In this document: positions 56,275 through 64,000 of the stretch, one piece after another
How the letters are laid out: every line of letters starts with the position of its first letter
Position numbering within the stretch: the stretch's first letter is position 1
NCBI RefSeq assembly: GCF_040719265.1
Contig: NZ_JBFDAH010000003.1
Coordinates: 159,361 to 223,360 of the forward strand
Length of the DNA stretch: 64,000 bases
Source of the DNA: Aliikangiella maris
GTDB lineage: Bacteria > Pseudomonadota > Gammaproteobacteria > Enterobacterales > Kangiellaceae
Reading direction: 5' to 3'
Notes under the pieces: model-generated
Told to the model about the DNA's origin: nothing
Seen by the model: only the letters and a program-made list of their open reading frames with translations
The model's database searches: none
Program-made: the position numbers and the translations under genes

Positions 56275-56967
56275 ATGTCATTTATCAAACGACTTTCTAT
56301 ACAGCTTTTTTCAAAACTGGATGATGCGGTAACCGAGTTAGAAAATCATGATGCACTGATAGGTGCAGCAATCAATCAACAAAAACAAAAGGTTTTTATC
56401 GCTAAAAAACAACAAGCCAATTTAAATCTGCATATTAATCAAATTCAGGAAACTTTGCATACGACTCAAAAAAAACAACAACAATGGCATCAGCGAGCGC
56501 AACAACAGATTGTTAGCGATCCTGAAAAAGCCAAAGAGTGTATCCACCGTCAATTACAATTAACTCAACAAATTGAGAAATTACAGCAAACTCTGCAAGC
56601 CTATCAAACAGCACAAGCACAACTCACCGCCGACATTCAAAGGTTCGAGCAGGATATCTGGCAACACCAACAAAAACGAGATTTACTAAAAACGCGACAA
56701 AGCCGGCTATCACTTCAAACCAGCTCACAACATGAGGCTACCGGCAATATCATTAATGATTCATTCAACCGTTGGGAAGCAAACATCATGGCAACCGAAA
56801 GTAACAGTATCAATCGTTTAAATAGCATCGATTTAGTGTCAGCAGTTAATAGCGACAATCATCTGGAACAATCATTTTTAGAGGCCGAATATGCCGAAAA
56901 AATACAAGCTGAATTTGAGCAGCTAATCGCTTCGCAACAAGCACAATACGGAGCTAACAATGACTAG
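56275..56967 (+). CDS. PspA/IM30-like coiled-coil protein
   Basis: 230 aa, almost fully helical and Gln-rich. An amphipathic N-terminus (MSFIKRLSIQLFSKLDDAVTELE) resembles the membrane-binding helix of PspA-type proteins. Residues 30-145 form a long coiled coil, and a less regular acidic C-terminus ends EFEQLIASQQ. It is like the short divergent PspA relatives rather than classical PspA. Role may be membrane stress or envelope remodelling. ATG 56275 follows AGGATGA, and the gene overlaps the next by 8 bp, so they are surely one operon. Confidence 0.72.
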   Translation: MSFIKRLSIQLFSKLDDAVTELENHDALIGAAINQQKQKVFIAKKQQANLNLHINQIQETLHTTQKKQQQWHQRAQQQIVSDPEKAKECIHRQLQLTQQIEKLQQTLQAYQTAQAQLTADIQRFEQDIWQHQQKRDLLKTRQSRLSLQTSSQHEATGNIINDSFNRWEANIMATESNSINRLNSIDLVSAVNSDNHLEQSFLEAEYAEKIQAEFEQLIASQQAQYGANND

Positions 56968-58324
56968 TTCAATATCAACCAACTCGCAGACTAATGAAAC
57001 ATCTATTTTTCAAGATTGGCAACAATCAGAAAAATTCGCGCACCCCCCCGAGCAGAAACATCAATCAAGTTGGCTGAATTATTTACCAATTCTACTACGC
57101 AGTCTTGGCGGCTTTGCCATATTAATCGCTTTATACAGTTTTGTATTGCAAGGCTGGCAAACACACGGAGATGGCATACGCTATATCATATTTTTAACTC
57201 ACACGCTGCTATTAGCAGTCATCGCCTTACTCATTGGAAAATATTTGAAAGAATCAAAAGGCGCAAGGTTACTATTATCTTTATCATTAATTTCTATCCC
57301 AATAGACTTTGTCATTTCTGGCGCATTCATTCAGGCTTTCCAGTCATCAACACTCACCGACGCAAATCAACCATTCACCTGGCAACCACAAAGTTTGAGC
57401 CTGACCATAGGATTATGTTTAGCAACATTTGTTGTTAGCACCCCGATTATTTTGTTTGGTTTCAAGGTATTCAACCGCCACTTAAACAAACAAGCCAGTC
57501 TACTTTTCATTGCTATCAACTCGTTACTATTAATTCCCATAAGGGATACATTGTTTATTACCACTTTTGTTTTCATTTGCACATCAAGCCTATTGTTGTA
57601 TTACCATTTTTTAGCAAAAAAACAAATTGCAATGAAAACACTCGAAGGAAAATTTCTACTAACATTACAATTTTTACCGGTTTTATTATTACTTGGTCGT
57701 AGCTTTTGGCTTTATCACATGGATTCGCTTCTGACAGCATGCAGTTGTTTAGTCGGTTTTGTATTAATTCGACAATTTAGTTTTCCATTAACAGAAAAAT
57801 CCAGGCAGAGACAACTCCTCGAAGGCATTTCTTTAGTATTAATATTTATTGGTGTTCTTAACTTTGTTATTGTTTTTGAGAACTATCTACCTGATGCGCT
57901 CAACATGATCTTTTCATCCTTGATTGGTGCATTGATGCTATTTGAAATGTCTGCCAGAACAAAGCTACGTCAGCTACATTACCGGCTATTAGCCAGTTTA
58001 TGTTTGCTTTATGCTGGACTAGTCAATTACTTTTTGATAGGTGACTCATTAGCAATTTATTTAACATTAATATTTGGCATATCACTATTAACCGTGAGTG
58101 TTTTATTACAGCAAAGAGCTTTATTTATCAGCGGAAGTCTATTAACTCTAATTGGCATGTTTAACTTTTTGGGTGAGCTGCTCTTCCATTTCGAGTTAAA
58201 TCATTGGGTTGCTTTAACGCTCATTGGTATCTGTTGCATTATCACCGGCTCAATGATTGAAGCTCATTACCAACGAATTAAAAGTTGGATTAGTAACAAA
58301 AACCAATATTTTCTAGCCTGGTAA
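56960..58324 (+). CDS. Polytopic membrane protein, unknown function
   Basis: 454 aa. A 45-residue polar N-terminus with a Trp-rich stretch (IFQDWQQSEKF) is followed by about 12 hydrophobic segments to the end of the chain. No transporter signature or enzyme motif could be recognised. Its start overlaps the PspA-like gene by 8 bp (translational coupling). Its last residues are polar and basic. It is followed by a stem-loop and then the broken DUF2799 gene. It could be a partner of the PspA-like protein at the membrane, by inference from context only. Confidence 0.75.
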   Translation: MTSSISTNSQTNETSIFQDWQQSEKFAHPPEQKHQSSWLNYLPILLRSLGGFAILIALYSFVLQGWQTHGDGIRYIIFLTHTLLLAVIALLIGKYLKESKGARLLLSLSLISIPIDFVISGAFIQAFQSSTLTDANQPFTWQPQSLSLTIGLCLATFVVSTPIILFGFKVFNRHLNKQASLLFIAINSLLLIPIRDTLFITTFVFICTSSLLLYYHFLAKKQIAMKTLEGKFLLTLQFLPVLLLLGRSFWLYHMDSLLTACSCLVGFVLIRQFSFPLTEKSRQRQLLEGISLVLIFIGVLNFVIVFENYLPDALNMIFSSLIGALMLFEMSARTKLRQLHYRLLASLCLLYAGLVNYFLIGDSLAIYLTLIFGISLLTVSVLLQQRALFISGSLLTLIGMFNFLGELLFHFELNHWVALTLIGICCIITGSMIEAHYQRIKSWISNKNQYFLAW

Positions 58325-58374
58325 ATCATATTGTTAAAATTTCATTGACAGCCACTAGCCGTTTGGAAGTTAGT

Positions 58375-58411
58375 TCAGGATGAATTCAACAAACTTGTGT
58401 TTTCATCCTGA
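58375..58411 (+). terminator. Stem-loop terminator candidate after the membrane-protein gene
   Basis: TCAGGATGAA and TTCATCCTGA pair perfectly (10 bp) around a 17-nt loop. A T-rich but interrupted tail follows (TGCTTTCACTTTTAC). Confidence 0.55.
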
Positions 58412-58491
58412 TGCTTTCACTTTTACATTTTAAACGCTAAGCTTACAATGTATGCTCAAATCAAAATTATTAAATAATCTGGATAAAATTT

Positions 58492-59064
58492 ATGCAATTG
58501 AAACGATTAATCCCACTCTTTTCAATACTCTTTAGTATTTTTTCCATTATTTGGTTAACTGGCTGCGCATCAATGTCAGAAGGTGAATGCCGAACCGCCG
58601 ACTGATATCAATCAGGCTATAATGACGGACTGTTAGCCAGAGGCCAAAGAATAGACCAGCATTATAACGCCTGCAAAGAATACCAGGTTAATGTAGACCA
58701 CCAGCAATATCGAAAAGGTTATTTTGATGGACTCAAACGCTACTGTATTCCAGCTAATGGTTGGAAACGAGGTATGCAAGGAACAGATTATCATCATTTT
58801 TGCCCCACCAATTTAGAACGGGCGTTTTTAGCCGCTTATAAAGAAGGAAAGATTTACTACCTCAACAACCTGCAAATTAATCAGCTCATTGAAGAAAAAA
58901 GCCAGTTAGAAGATCAAGTGACCAGCGAAGGAACAGGATTGTCCAAAGAAGCTAAACTCAATATGCTACGTGAAATCAGCGTACTCGAAGAAGAAATAGA
59001 AAGCTTGACCGAACAAAACCAATTTGAACTCGATAAAGCCAACCATAAAGGGTGGCATTACTAA
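58492..59064 (+). pseudogene. DUF2799 lipoprotein gene with in-frame TGA (Trp to stop)
   Basis: The frame from ATG 58492 gives a lipoprotein signal peptide (MQLKRLIPLFSILFSIFS.. with lipobox LTGC at Cys25) and then the DUF2799 start ECRTAD, interrupted at 58603-58605 by TGA. The frame then continues without shift to the stop at 59064: YQSGYNDGLLARGQ, YNACKEY, GYFDGLKRYCIPANGW, DYHHFCP, and a C-terminal coiled coil (KLNMLREISVLEEEIESL). In the family the residue before YxxGYxDG is Trp (TGG), so a single G-to-A change explains the stop. Only a 37 aa peptide or a C-terminal piece (from ATG 58774) can be made. Confidence 0.85.
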
Positions 59065-59110
59065 TCTTACATTGAACGTATTTTATCTCAAAAAACTGCA
59101 ACAATCTCTC

Positions 59111-59137
59111 GCCACTTCAATATGAAGTGGCTTTTTA
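59111..59137 (+). terminator. Terminator after the DUF2799 gene
   Basis: GCCACTTC-AATAT-GAAGTGGC perfect stem followed by TTTTTATT, 46 bp past the stop. Confidence 0.88.
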
Positions 59138-59149
59138 TTGGCCTTAATA

Positions 59150-59317
59150 ATGCTCATTTCAACATTACTAAGCGCACCCTCAATTATGCTAGTGTTGCTA
59201 GCACTTCTCTTACTACTATCCGCACCGCTTCTATTTGTATTGTTCTTATTTACAGTTTTCCTATCCGTGCTTACCTTATATTGCTCGAGGAATTACGGTT
59301 TAGTTTATCCCGATTAA
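59150..59317 (+). CDS. Possible small hydrophobic protein (55 aa)
   Basis: ATG 59150 opens a 55-codon frame that translates to an almost continuously hydrophobic protein (MLISTLLSAPSIMLVLL..., then LLFVLFLFTVFLSVLTLY, ending CSRNYGLVYPD), which could form one or two membrane helices. It starts just after a terminator, has no clear ribosome site, and its end overlaps the kinase 3' end in antisense. The hydrophobicity may simply reflect a T/C-rich strand. Confidence 0.2.
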   Translation: MLISTLLSAPSIMLVLLALLLLLSAPLLFVLFLFTVFLSVLTLYCSRNYGLVYPD

Positions 59318-62300
59318 ACTGTGCCTTAGTTAATTCATTATTGATTTTTCGCTGCCCTTTCACTAAACAATTTTTCAATGCATTAAGCGAAATGGGTTTA
59401 ATTAATACATCGTGAAATAGTTTTGTATCACTGGCAAATTTATCAGAAATGAGAATATCCGATGAAGCTAAAACAATTTTCAAATTATCATATTGAGCAT
59501 TTTTGCGAATCATTTTTGCCGCAGTCACTCCACCCATCTCAGGCATTTGCATATCCGTAATGACTAAATCGTAATATTTATTCGCGACAGCAGCCAGCAC
59601 TTCTTTGCCATTGGAAACAACATCCGGTTGATAACCCAGTCGACGGCAAATATGCATCAACACTTTTTGATTAACGGCATTATCATCGGCTATTAATATA
59701 TGCATAGGATTTTGCTTGGCAAACTCCGCTTCATTTTCCAGCTCACGTGCAACCAATCGCTTACCTTTTGCTGAATACAAACTAACAAATGCATTCTTTA
59801 ACGCACTAAATTTAAGTGGTTTAGAAATAATATGATCATAACGCTGTAAATAGCCTTCATGATGCTGACTGATAACTTTGGGTGTACAAATAATAAAAAC
59901 CGGAATATTCTCGTACTCTGACGATGATTTGCAATATTCAATAAATTTTTTAGCTTCAGAATCTTTAAAGGCATGATCAACAATAATTAAGTCAGGTCGG
60001 TTATTTTGAGTAAGATATCGCCATCCTGATACAAAACCGGTTTTTAAGGTAATATTAAGTGACATACTCGCTGCCAAATAACTGAACGTTTTATCTAAAA
60101 AATAATCCGGAGTTAGTAACAACAGTTGTTTATCGAGCAACAAGTCTATTGATTTTATCGTATTAATACTTGGTGAGTTTGTCGGCAAATCAACTTCAAT
60201 TGAAAAGTAGAAGCTAGTACCGGTATGTCCATCACTGTCAACTTTAATTCGCCCTCCCAGATTTTTAATAATACGTTGACTAATCGTTAATCCCAAGCCT
60301 GTTCCACCGTATATTCTTGATGTACTATCATCAGCTTGAGAAAACTCCTCAAATATTTTTGTTTGTTTATCAATAGGTATACCTTTTCCGGTATCTTGAA
60401 CAGCAAAGGTTAACTGACGCTTTGAGGCACTAATTTTTTTACCTGATATCAGCACCGTTATGCTGCCCTTTTTGGTAAACTTAAAAGCATTCCCAACCAA
60501 ATTAACAATCACTTGACGTAGTCGCGTTGAATCAGAAATTATTTCCAAAGGCACATTGTTATTCGCCACAAGATTCAACTCGAGTTTTTTCTCATCAATT
60601 TCTTTAACAAAAATATCTAGCGCTTGTTCAATACAATCACGTAAATTAAATCTGACTTTTTCAATCGTCATTTTGCCCGCTTCCAGCTTGGACAAATCGA
60701 GAATATCATTAACAATGTAAAGCAGGTTTTCACCACTTACCTTTATCATGTCAATGTAGTTCATTTGCTCTTTAGTTAACGGCAGTTCGCTCAAAATACC
60801 AGCGGTACCAATCACACCATTTATCGGCGTACGAATTTCATGACTCATCATTGCCAGATATTCCGACTTTGCCTGGCTGGCTTTTTCCGCCATCTGTCGT
60901 TTATCTTCAGCCATTTGTTGCCGGGCAGTCGCTGTTTGCTTTTCAGCCTCAATAGTTTTAATTTGCTGATTAGCAATTTCTGTTTGATATTTTTCTTTAA
61001 TTAATTTGTACCGCTGATAAATAAACAGACAAATAATCAACACCATACTACAGACATATAAACTATAAGCCCACCAGGTTTTCCAAGGTGCGGGCAGTAC
61101 GGTAATTGCAACTTGTCGTGCCTGTTCATTCCATAATCCATTTTTGTTTGTCGCCTTAACTTTAAAAACATAATCTCCTGCATCAAGGTTGGTAAAAGAA
61201 GCAAATCTTTTATTGGCATCTGTATAAATCCAGTCTCGATTAAACCCTTCCATTTTATAAGCATATTGACTACGCATCGGACTATCAAAATCCAACGTTG
61301 AAAAGGTAAATCCAAATACGTTTTGATGATAATTCAATGTAATATGGGGGGTATATGCAATCACTTGATTCAATGTCGCTTTATCATCTGCCATTGGTAA
61401 GACTTTACGATTAAATAAGGTAAACTCATTAACCCAAATATCCGGTACTTCACGATGCAAAGTAACCTTGTCAGGATGAAAAAAGTTAACTCCTGCTGCC
61501 CCCGCAAAATAAATCGTTCCATCTTTTCCTTTTGTTTGAGCTGCAGTAAGATATTCACCTGGCATTGCGCCATCATAAATATCAAAGTTAAAAACCTCAC
61601 CCGTCTTACCATCAAGACGACTTATTCCATTTGATGAAGTCAGCCAGATAATATCATTGTCATCAACAACTAAATTATCAATCGCATTGCTGAGCAAACC
61701 ATCTTTGACCGAGTAATTTTTAACCACGAGCCGGTGATTTTTCCAGCTTAACTTATCGACCCCACTGCCGTAAGTCGAATACCAAATATTTCCTTGTGAA
61801 TCTTCATCTATCGCCGATGTGTTATTATTACTGATTTTATTTTTACTGTTCGACGGTTCCATGTCAGCAGCCATGAAACGCGTAACTTCATGAGTGATCG
61901 GGTTAATTCGGTTTAGCCCAGCATCATTAGTTCCAATCCAAACCTGACCATGGCTATCGACTAATGTAGCGTTGAAACCAATATTATTTGAACTTAAACT
62001 ATTTGAATTATTAGGATCATGTCGGTAATGTTTAAATTCACCAGACAAAACATGCAGTCGACTCACCCCACCCGATCGACTGCCTATCCATAAAGTCCCT
62101 TTTGGATATTCAGTCAATGCAACAATATTATTACTGGCGAGCGAATTTTTATTCTCTTTATCATGCTGGTAATGATGATAGCGTCCATTTGCTTCATCAA
62201 CCAAGTAAAGTCCATTTGCTCCAGATGCAAACCACTTACGATTTTCCGAATCAATAAATGTCCGATTAATAATATCGTTTTTCCAACTCTTACCTGTCCC

Positions 62301-63608
62301 TGGAAATTTATCAATTATTTCAAATTCGTTCGACTGACGCTTCCAATGAATCACCCCATATTTTCGTGATGTCATCCACAAATCACCAATAGCATCTTCA
62401 GCCACACTGCGCACTGTGGTCGAAGGAAATCCATCTGGTTTTTCTGGATTATAAGTTAACCAGTTAAACTGTGTTGAAGAAAGTTTTAACTGGTTTAGCC
62501 CTTTCCACCAGGTACCAACCCATAAATAATTTTTATCTTGTAGCAAAGAATACGCATCACGGTTACTTAAACTGGTTATGATACCAGGATCACTTTTATG
62601 CAATATCGACTGCCCCGTTTGTTTATTCAAATAGGCAATCCCCTCACCGACCAATGCTATCCATAACCCATACTTATCGGCCGCAATAATATCAGGTACA
62701 ATGTCCGAGGCAATTTGAAAGTGTGCCGTTTCATTATTTTGATAATGAATAAAGCGGTTTTCTTCAGGAAAAAAATGATTAATTCCGCCACCTTTTGTAC
62801 CTATCCATAATGAATCGTCACTATCGATAAATATTTTGGTGACATCATTGTGCGATAAACTATTGGGATTTTCACTTTGATGAGTAAAGTGTGTAAAACG
62901 CTTACTATTCGGATCAAACTGGTCCAAACCGGCTCCAGGTACTTTCATAAATGGATAGCTGCTTAATGCAATCCAAAGCTTTCCTTGGCTATCTTCATTT
63001 ATATGTTTAATATTGTTACCGCCAATAGACTCAACAACCTCGGGGTTATGTTGAAAACGCTGAAAGCGTTTGCTATATGTATTAAATAAATTTAATCCAC
63101 CGCCGTTAGTTCCCACCCAAAAGCGTTTTTGGCTATCAATAAATAGTGAGGTAACTTCATTATTACTCAATGAGTATGGATCATTAATATCATTTTGAAA
63201 ACGAACAAAACGGTCGGTCTTGGGATCGAGTCGATTGAGCCCACCGCCGTAGGTACCAATCCACAAATAGCCTTCGGCATCTTCAATAATGGTATAAACA
63301 AAATCATCTGACAGACCATGCGGATTTTTTGGATCAGCCCGATAAGTATGAAACTGATAACCATCAAACCAACTTAGACCACTTTGTGTTCCAACCCAAA
63401 TACGACCATCAGAAGACTTTAAAATACAAAATATTGTTGCCTGTGGTAATCCTAGATTGCTGTCCAAATGTTTAAACTTTAGTGGATCAAAGGTATTTAA
63501 CTGCTTTTTATCAAATAACGATGGAGAATTTTGAGCGAAGGCTAGCGATTGACTGACAGCGCAGATAATAAGGAAAAAAGTAAAAATTTTAGTGATTGAT
63601 TTATACAT
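59271..63608 (-). CDS. Giant hybrid histidine kinase with two-component-regulator propeller
   Basis: 1445 aa one-protein two-component system. A signal peptide is followed by a periplasmic seven-bladed-type double propeller (about 45-740) with repeated W(I/V)GT..GGL(N/D)R motifs, a Y_Y_Y domain (about 770-835), one transmembrane helix (about 843-865), a coiled coil, HisKA with His in MMSHEIRTPINGV (about 921), HATPase (NLVGNAFKF, DTGKGI, GGTGLGL), a degenerate receiver-like domain (about 1160-1285, lacking a normal acidic pocket), and a true receiver (Asp about 1347 in LVITDMQMPEMGG). This layout is typical of sugar or polysaccharide sensing in Bacteroidetes and some marine gammaproteobacteria. 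No polysaccharide-utilisation genes are adjacent. Confidence 0.92.
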   Translation of the reverse strand: MYKSITKIFTFFLIICAVSQSLAFAQNSPSLFDKKQLNTFDPLKFKHLDSNLGLPQATIFCILKSSDGRIWVGTQSGLSWFDGYQFHTYRADPKNPHGLSDDFVYTIIEDAEGYLWIGTYGGGLNRLDPKTDRFVRFQNDINDPYSLSNNEVTSLFIDSQKRFWVGTNGGGLNLFNTYSKRFQRFQHNPEVVESIGGNNIKHINEDSQGKLWIALSSYPFMKVPGAGLDQFDPNSKRFTHFTHQSENPNSLSHNDVTKIFIDSDDSLWIGTKGGGINHFFPEENRFIHYQNNETAHFQIASDIVPDIIAADKYGLWIALVGEGIAYLNKQTGQSILHKSDPGIITSLSNRDAYSLLQDKNYLWVGTWWKGLNQLKLSSTQFNWLTYNPEKPDGFPSTTVRSVAEDAIGDLWMTSRKYGVIHWKRQSNEFEIIDKFPGTGKSWKNDIINRTFIDSENRKWFASGANGLYLVDEANGRYHHYQHDKENKNSLASNNIVALTEYPKGTLWIGSRSGGVSRLHVLSGEFKHYRHDPNNSNSLSSNNIGFNATLVDSHGQVWIGTNDAGLNRINPITHEVTRFMAADMEPSNSKNKISNNNTSAIDEDSQGNIWYSTYGSGVDKLSWKNHRLVVKNYSVKDGLLSNAIDNLVVDDNDIIWLTSSNGISRLDGKTGEVFNFDIYDGAMPGEYLTAAQTKGKDGTIYFAGAAGVNFFHPDKVTLHREVPDIWVNEFTLFNRKVLPMADDKATLNQVIAYTPHITLNYHQNVFGFTFSTLDFDSPMRSQYAYKMEGFNRDWIYTDANKRFASFTNLDAGDYVFKVKATNKNGLWNEQARQVAITVLPAPWKTWWAYSLYVCSMVLIICLFIYQRYKLIKEKYQTEIANQQIKTIEAEKQTATARQQMAEDKRQMAEKASQAKSEYLAMMSHEIRTPINGVIGTAGILSELPLTKEQMNYIDMIKVSGENLLYIVNDILDLSKLEAGKMTIEKVRFNLRDCIEQALDIFVKEIDEKKLELNLVANNNVPLEIISDSTRLRQVIVNLVGNAFKFTKKGSITVLISGKKISASKRQLTFAVQDTGKGIPIDKQTKIFEEFSQADDSTSRIYGGTGLGLTISQRIIKNLGGRIKVDSDGHTGTSFYFSIEVDLPTNSPSINTIKSIDLLLDKQLLLLTPDYFLDKTFSYLAASMSLNITLKTGFVSGWRYLTQNNRPDLIIVDHAFKDSEAKKFIEYCKSSSEYENIPVFIICTPKVISQHHEGYLQRYDHIISKPLKFSALKNAFVSLYSAKGKRLVARELENEAEFAKQNPMHILIADDNAVNQKVLMHICRRLGYQPDVVSNGKEVLAAVANKYYDLVITDMQMPEMGGVTAAKMIRKNAQYDNLKIVLASSDILISDKFASDTKLFHDVLIKPISLNALKNCLVKGQRKINNELTKAQFNRDKLNRNSSSNIR

Positions 63609-63891
63609 CTTAACGCTGGTTAACTGACTCTGAGTCGCTTTCGCGTAATAAATACTGATTTACAGTATAGTTCAAGCAGCTTGCTTTACTTATATTTCAT
63701 TTACCAATATAAACACACTGCTTTTATAACATTGACAGAGCTCATAGTGAGTTTTGGGATTAAAAAGTAAATTTTTGTGCGTTTTACCTTCAACTTTTTA
63801 TTATTGTCTATACTAAAAAGAATATTATTTAATCGCTCATGCGCTATTAAATCTCGATTTATTTATCGCCTTATTTCGGTACTTTTAAACT
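63609..63891. other. Divergent promoter region between propeller kinase and GGDEF-type gene
   Basis: 283 bp, AT-rich, no gene. A TATACT hexamer at about 63809-63814 is a possible -10 element for the rightward gene, but its -35 partner is unclear. Confidence 0.4.
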
Positions 63892-64000
63892 ATGAGTCGT
63901 TCACGCCAAGATGACATCAAAAATGCAGGTCTAAAATCCAGAAACGCACTGGCCTGGTTGAGAGACAATCAACTGCCTGCCGAACCAATTTGCTACACCA
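63892..64000 (+). CDS. Probable GGDEF-type signalling protein, 3'-truncated by window edge
   Basis: Only the first 36 codons are present (MSRSRQDDIKNAGLKSRNALAWL...LPAEPICYT). The ALAWL-x3-x-LP-x-x-P-x-x-Y pattern resembles the N-terminus of a common proteobacterial group of diguanylate cyclases whose GGDEF domain comes later. That domain is outside the window, so the call rests on resemblance of a short stretch. It is divergent from the propeller kinase. Confidence 0.45.
   Translation, partial: MSRSRQDDIKNAGLKSRNALAWLRDNQLPAEPICYT

Noticed and set aside
58603..58605. UGA recoded as Trp or selenocysteine in the DUF2799 gene
   Set aside because: TGA ends pilR and other genes in this window, and the family has Trp there, so a point nonsense mutation is simpler. 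No SECIS-like hairpin was apparent downstream.
59122..59415. 97-residue plus-strand frame over the kinase 3' end
   Set aside because: It begins inside the terminator hairpin and is antisense to receiver-domain coding sequence.

Overview
The window is chromosomal DNA from an AT-rich gammaproteobacterium. The evidence is conserved gammaproteobacterial neighbourhoods: pilS-pilR-fimT, fimV-truA-accD, fadD-rnd-ycgL-mltB-like-ycgM-ycgN, bamC followed by an MBL hydrolase, miaE, and moxR-DUF58-tgpA. Na+-dependent transport genes (oadGAB and an AGCS alanine symporter) suggest a marine or halophilic habit. The gene set resembles the Kangiellaceae/Aliikangiella-like lineages, but that placement is an inference. 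No phage, insertion sequence, CRISPR array or rRNA operon was seen. One tRNA-Asp is present.

Layout. 1-4.8 kb (+): 3' part of nadE, then the type IV pilus two-component system pilS/pilR and a FimT/GspH pseudopilin. 4.8-12.3 kb (-): a VOC protein, thiI, an 870-bp non-coding stretch with a degenerate 17-18 bp minisatellite, lexA and hrpA. 12.3-17 kb (-): an alpha/beta-hydrolase-like protein, tRNA-Asp, an acidic membrane protein and a VWA membrane protein, with a CBS-pair protein divergent on +. 17.6-24.5 kb (-): ycgN, ycgM, an MltB-type transglycosylase, ycgL, rnd, fadD, an alpha/beta hydrolase and a ComFB-like protein. 24.7-28.5 kb (+): an HI0933-family flavoprotein and a CHASE-PAS hybrid kinase whose receiver end is frameshifted. 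28.6-45 kb (-): accD, truA, fimV, an acyl-CoA dehydrogenase, an AGCS symporter with a large insert, a pentapeptide-repeat protein, the oxaloacetate decarboxylase Na+ pump, a heme/Calx-beta protein, a 2-Cys peroxiredoxin and a saccharopine dehydrogenase-like protein. 45.3-48 kb: two divergent genes with related chalcone-isomerase-like domains, one fused to a TonB C-terminal domain. 48.1-56 kb (-): an MBL hydrolase, bamC, miaE, a moxR-DUF58-tgpA operon and a fructosamine-kinase-like protein. 56.3-59.1 kb (+): a PspA-like coiled-coil protein, a polytopic membrane protein, and a DUF2799 lipoprotein broken by an in-frame TGA. 59.3-63.6 kb (-): a giant propeller-type hybrid histidine kinase. At the right edge (+) is the start of a probable GGDEF-type protein.

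The most noteworthy items are the chalcone-isomerase-like/TonB fusion facing its paralogue, the two broken genes (nonsense in the DUF2799 gene, frameshift in the hybrid kinase), the AGCS periplasmic-type insert, the minisatellite beside lexA, and several uncharacterised envelope gene clusters. Most of the window is ordinary housekeeping sequence.
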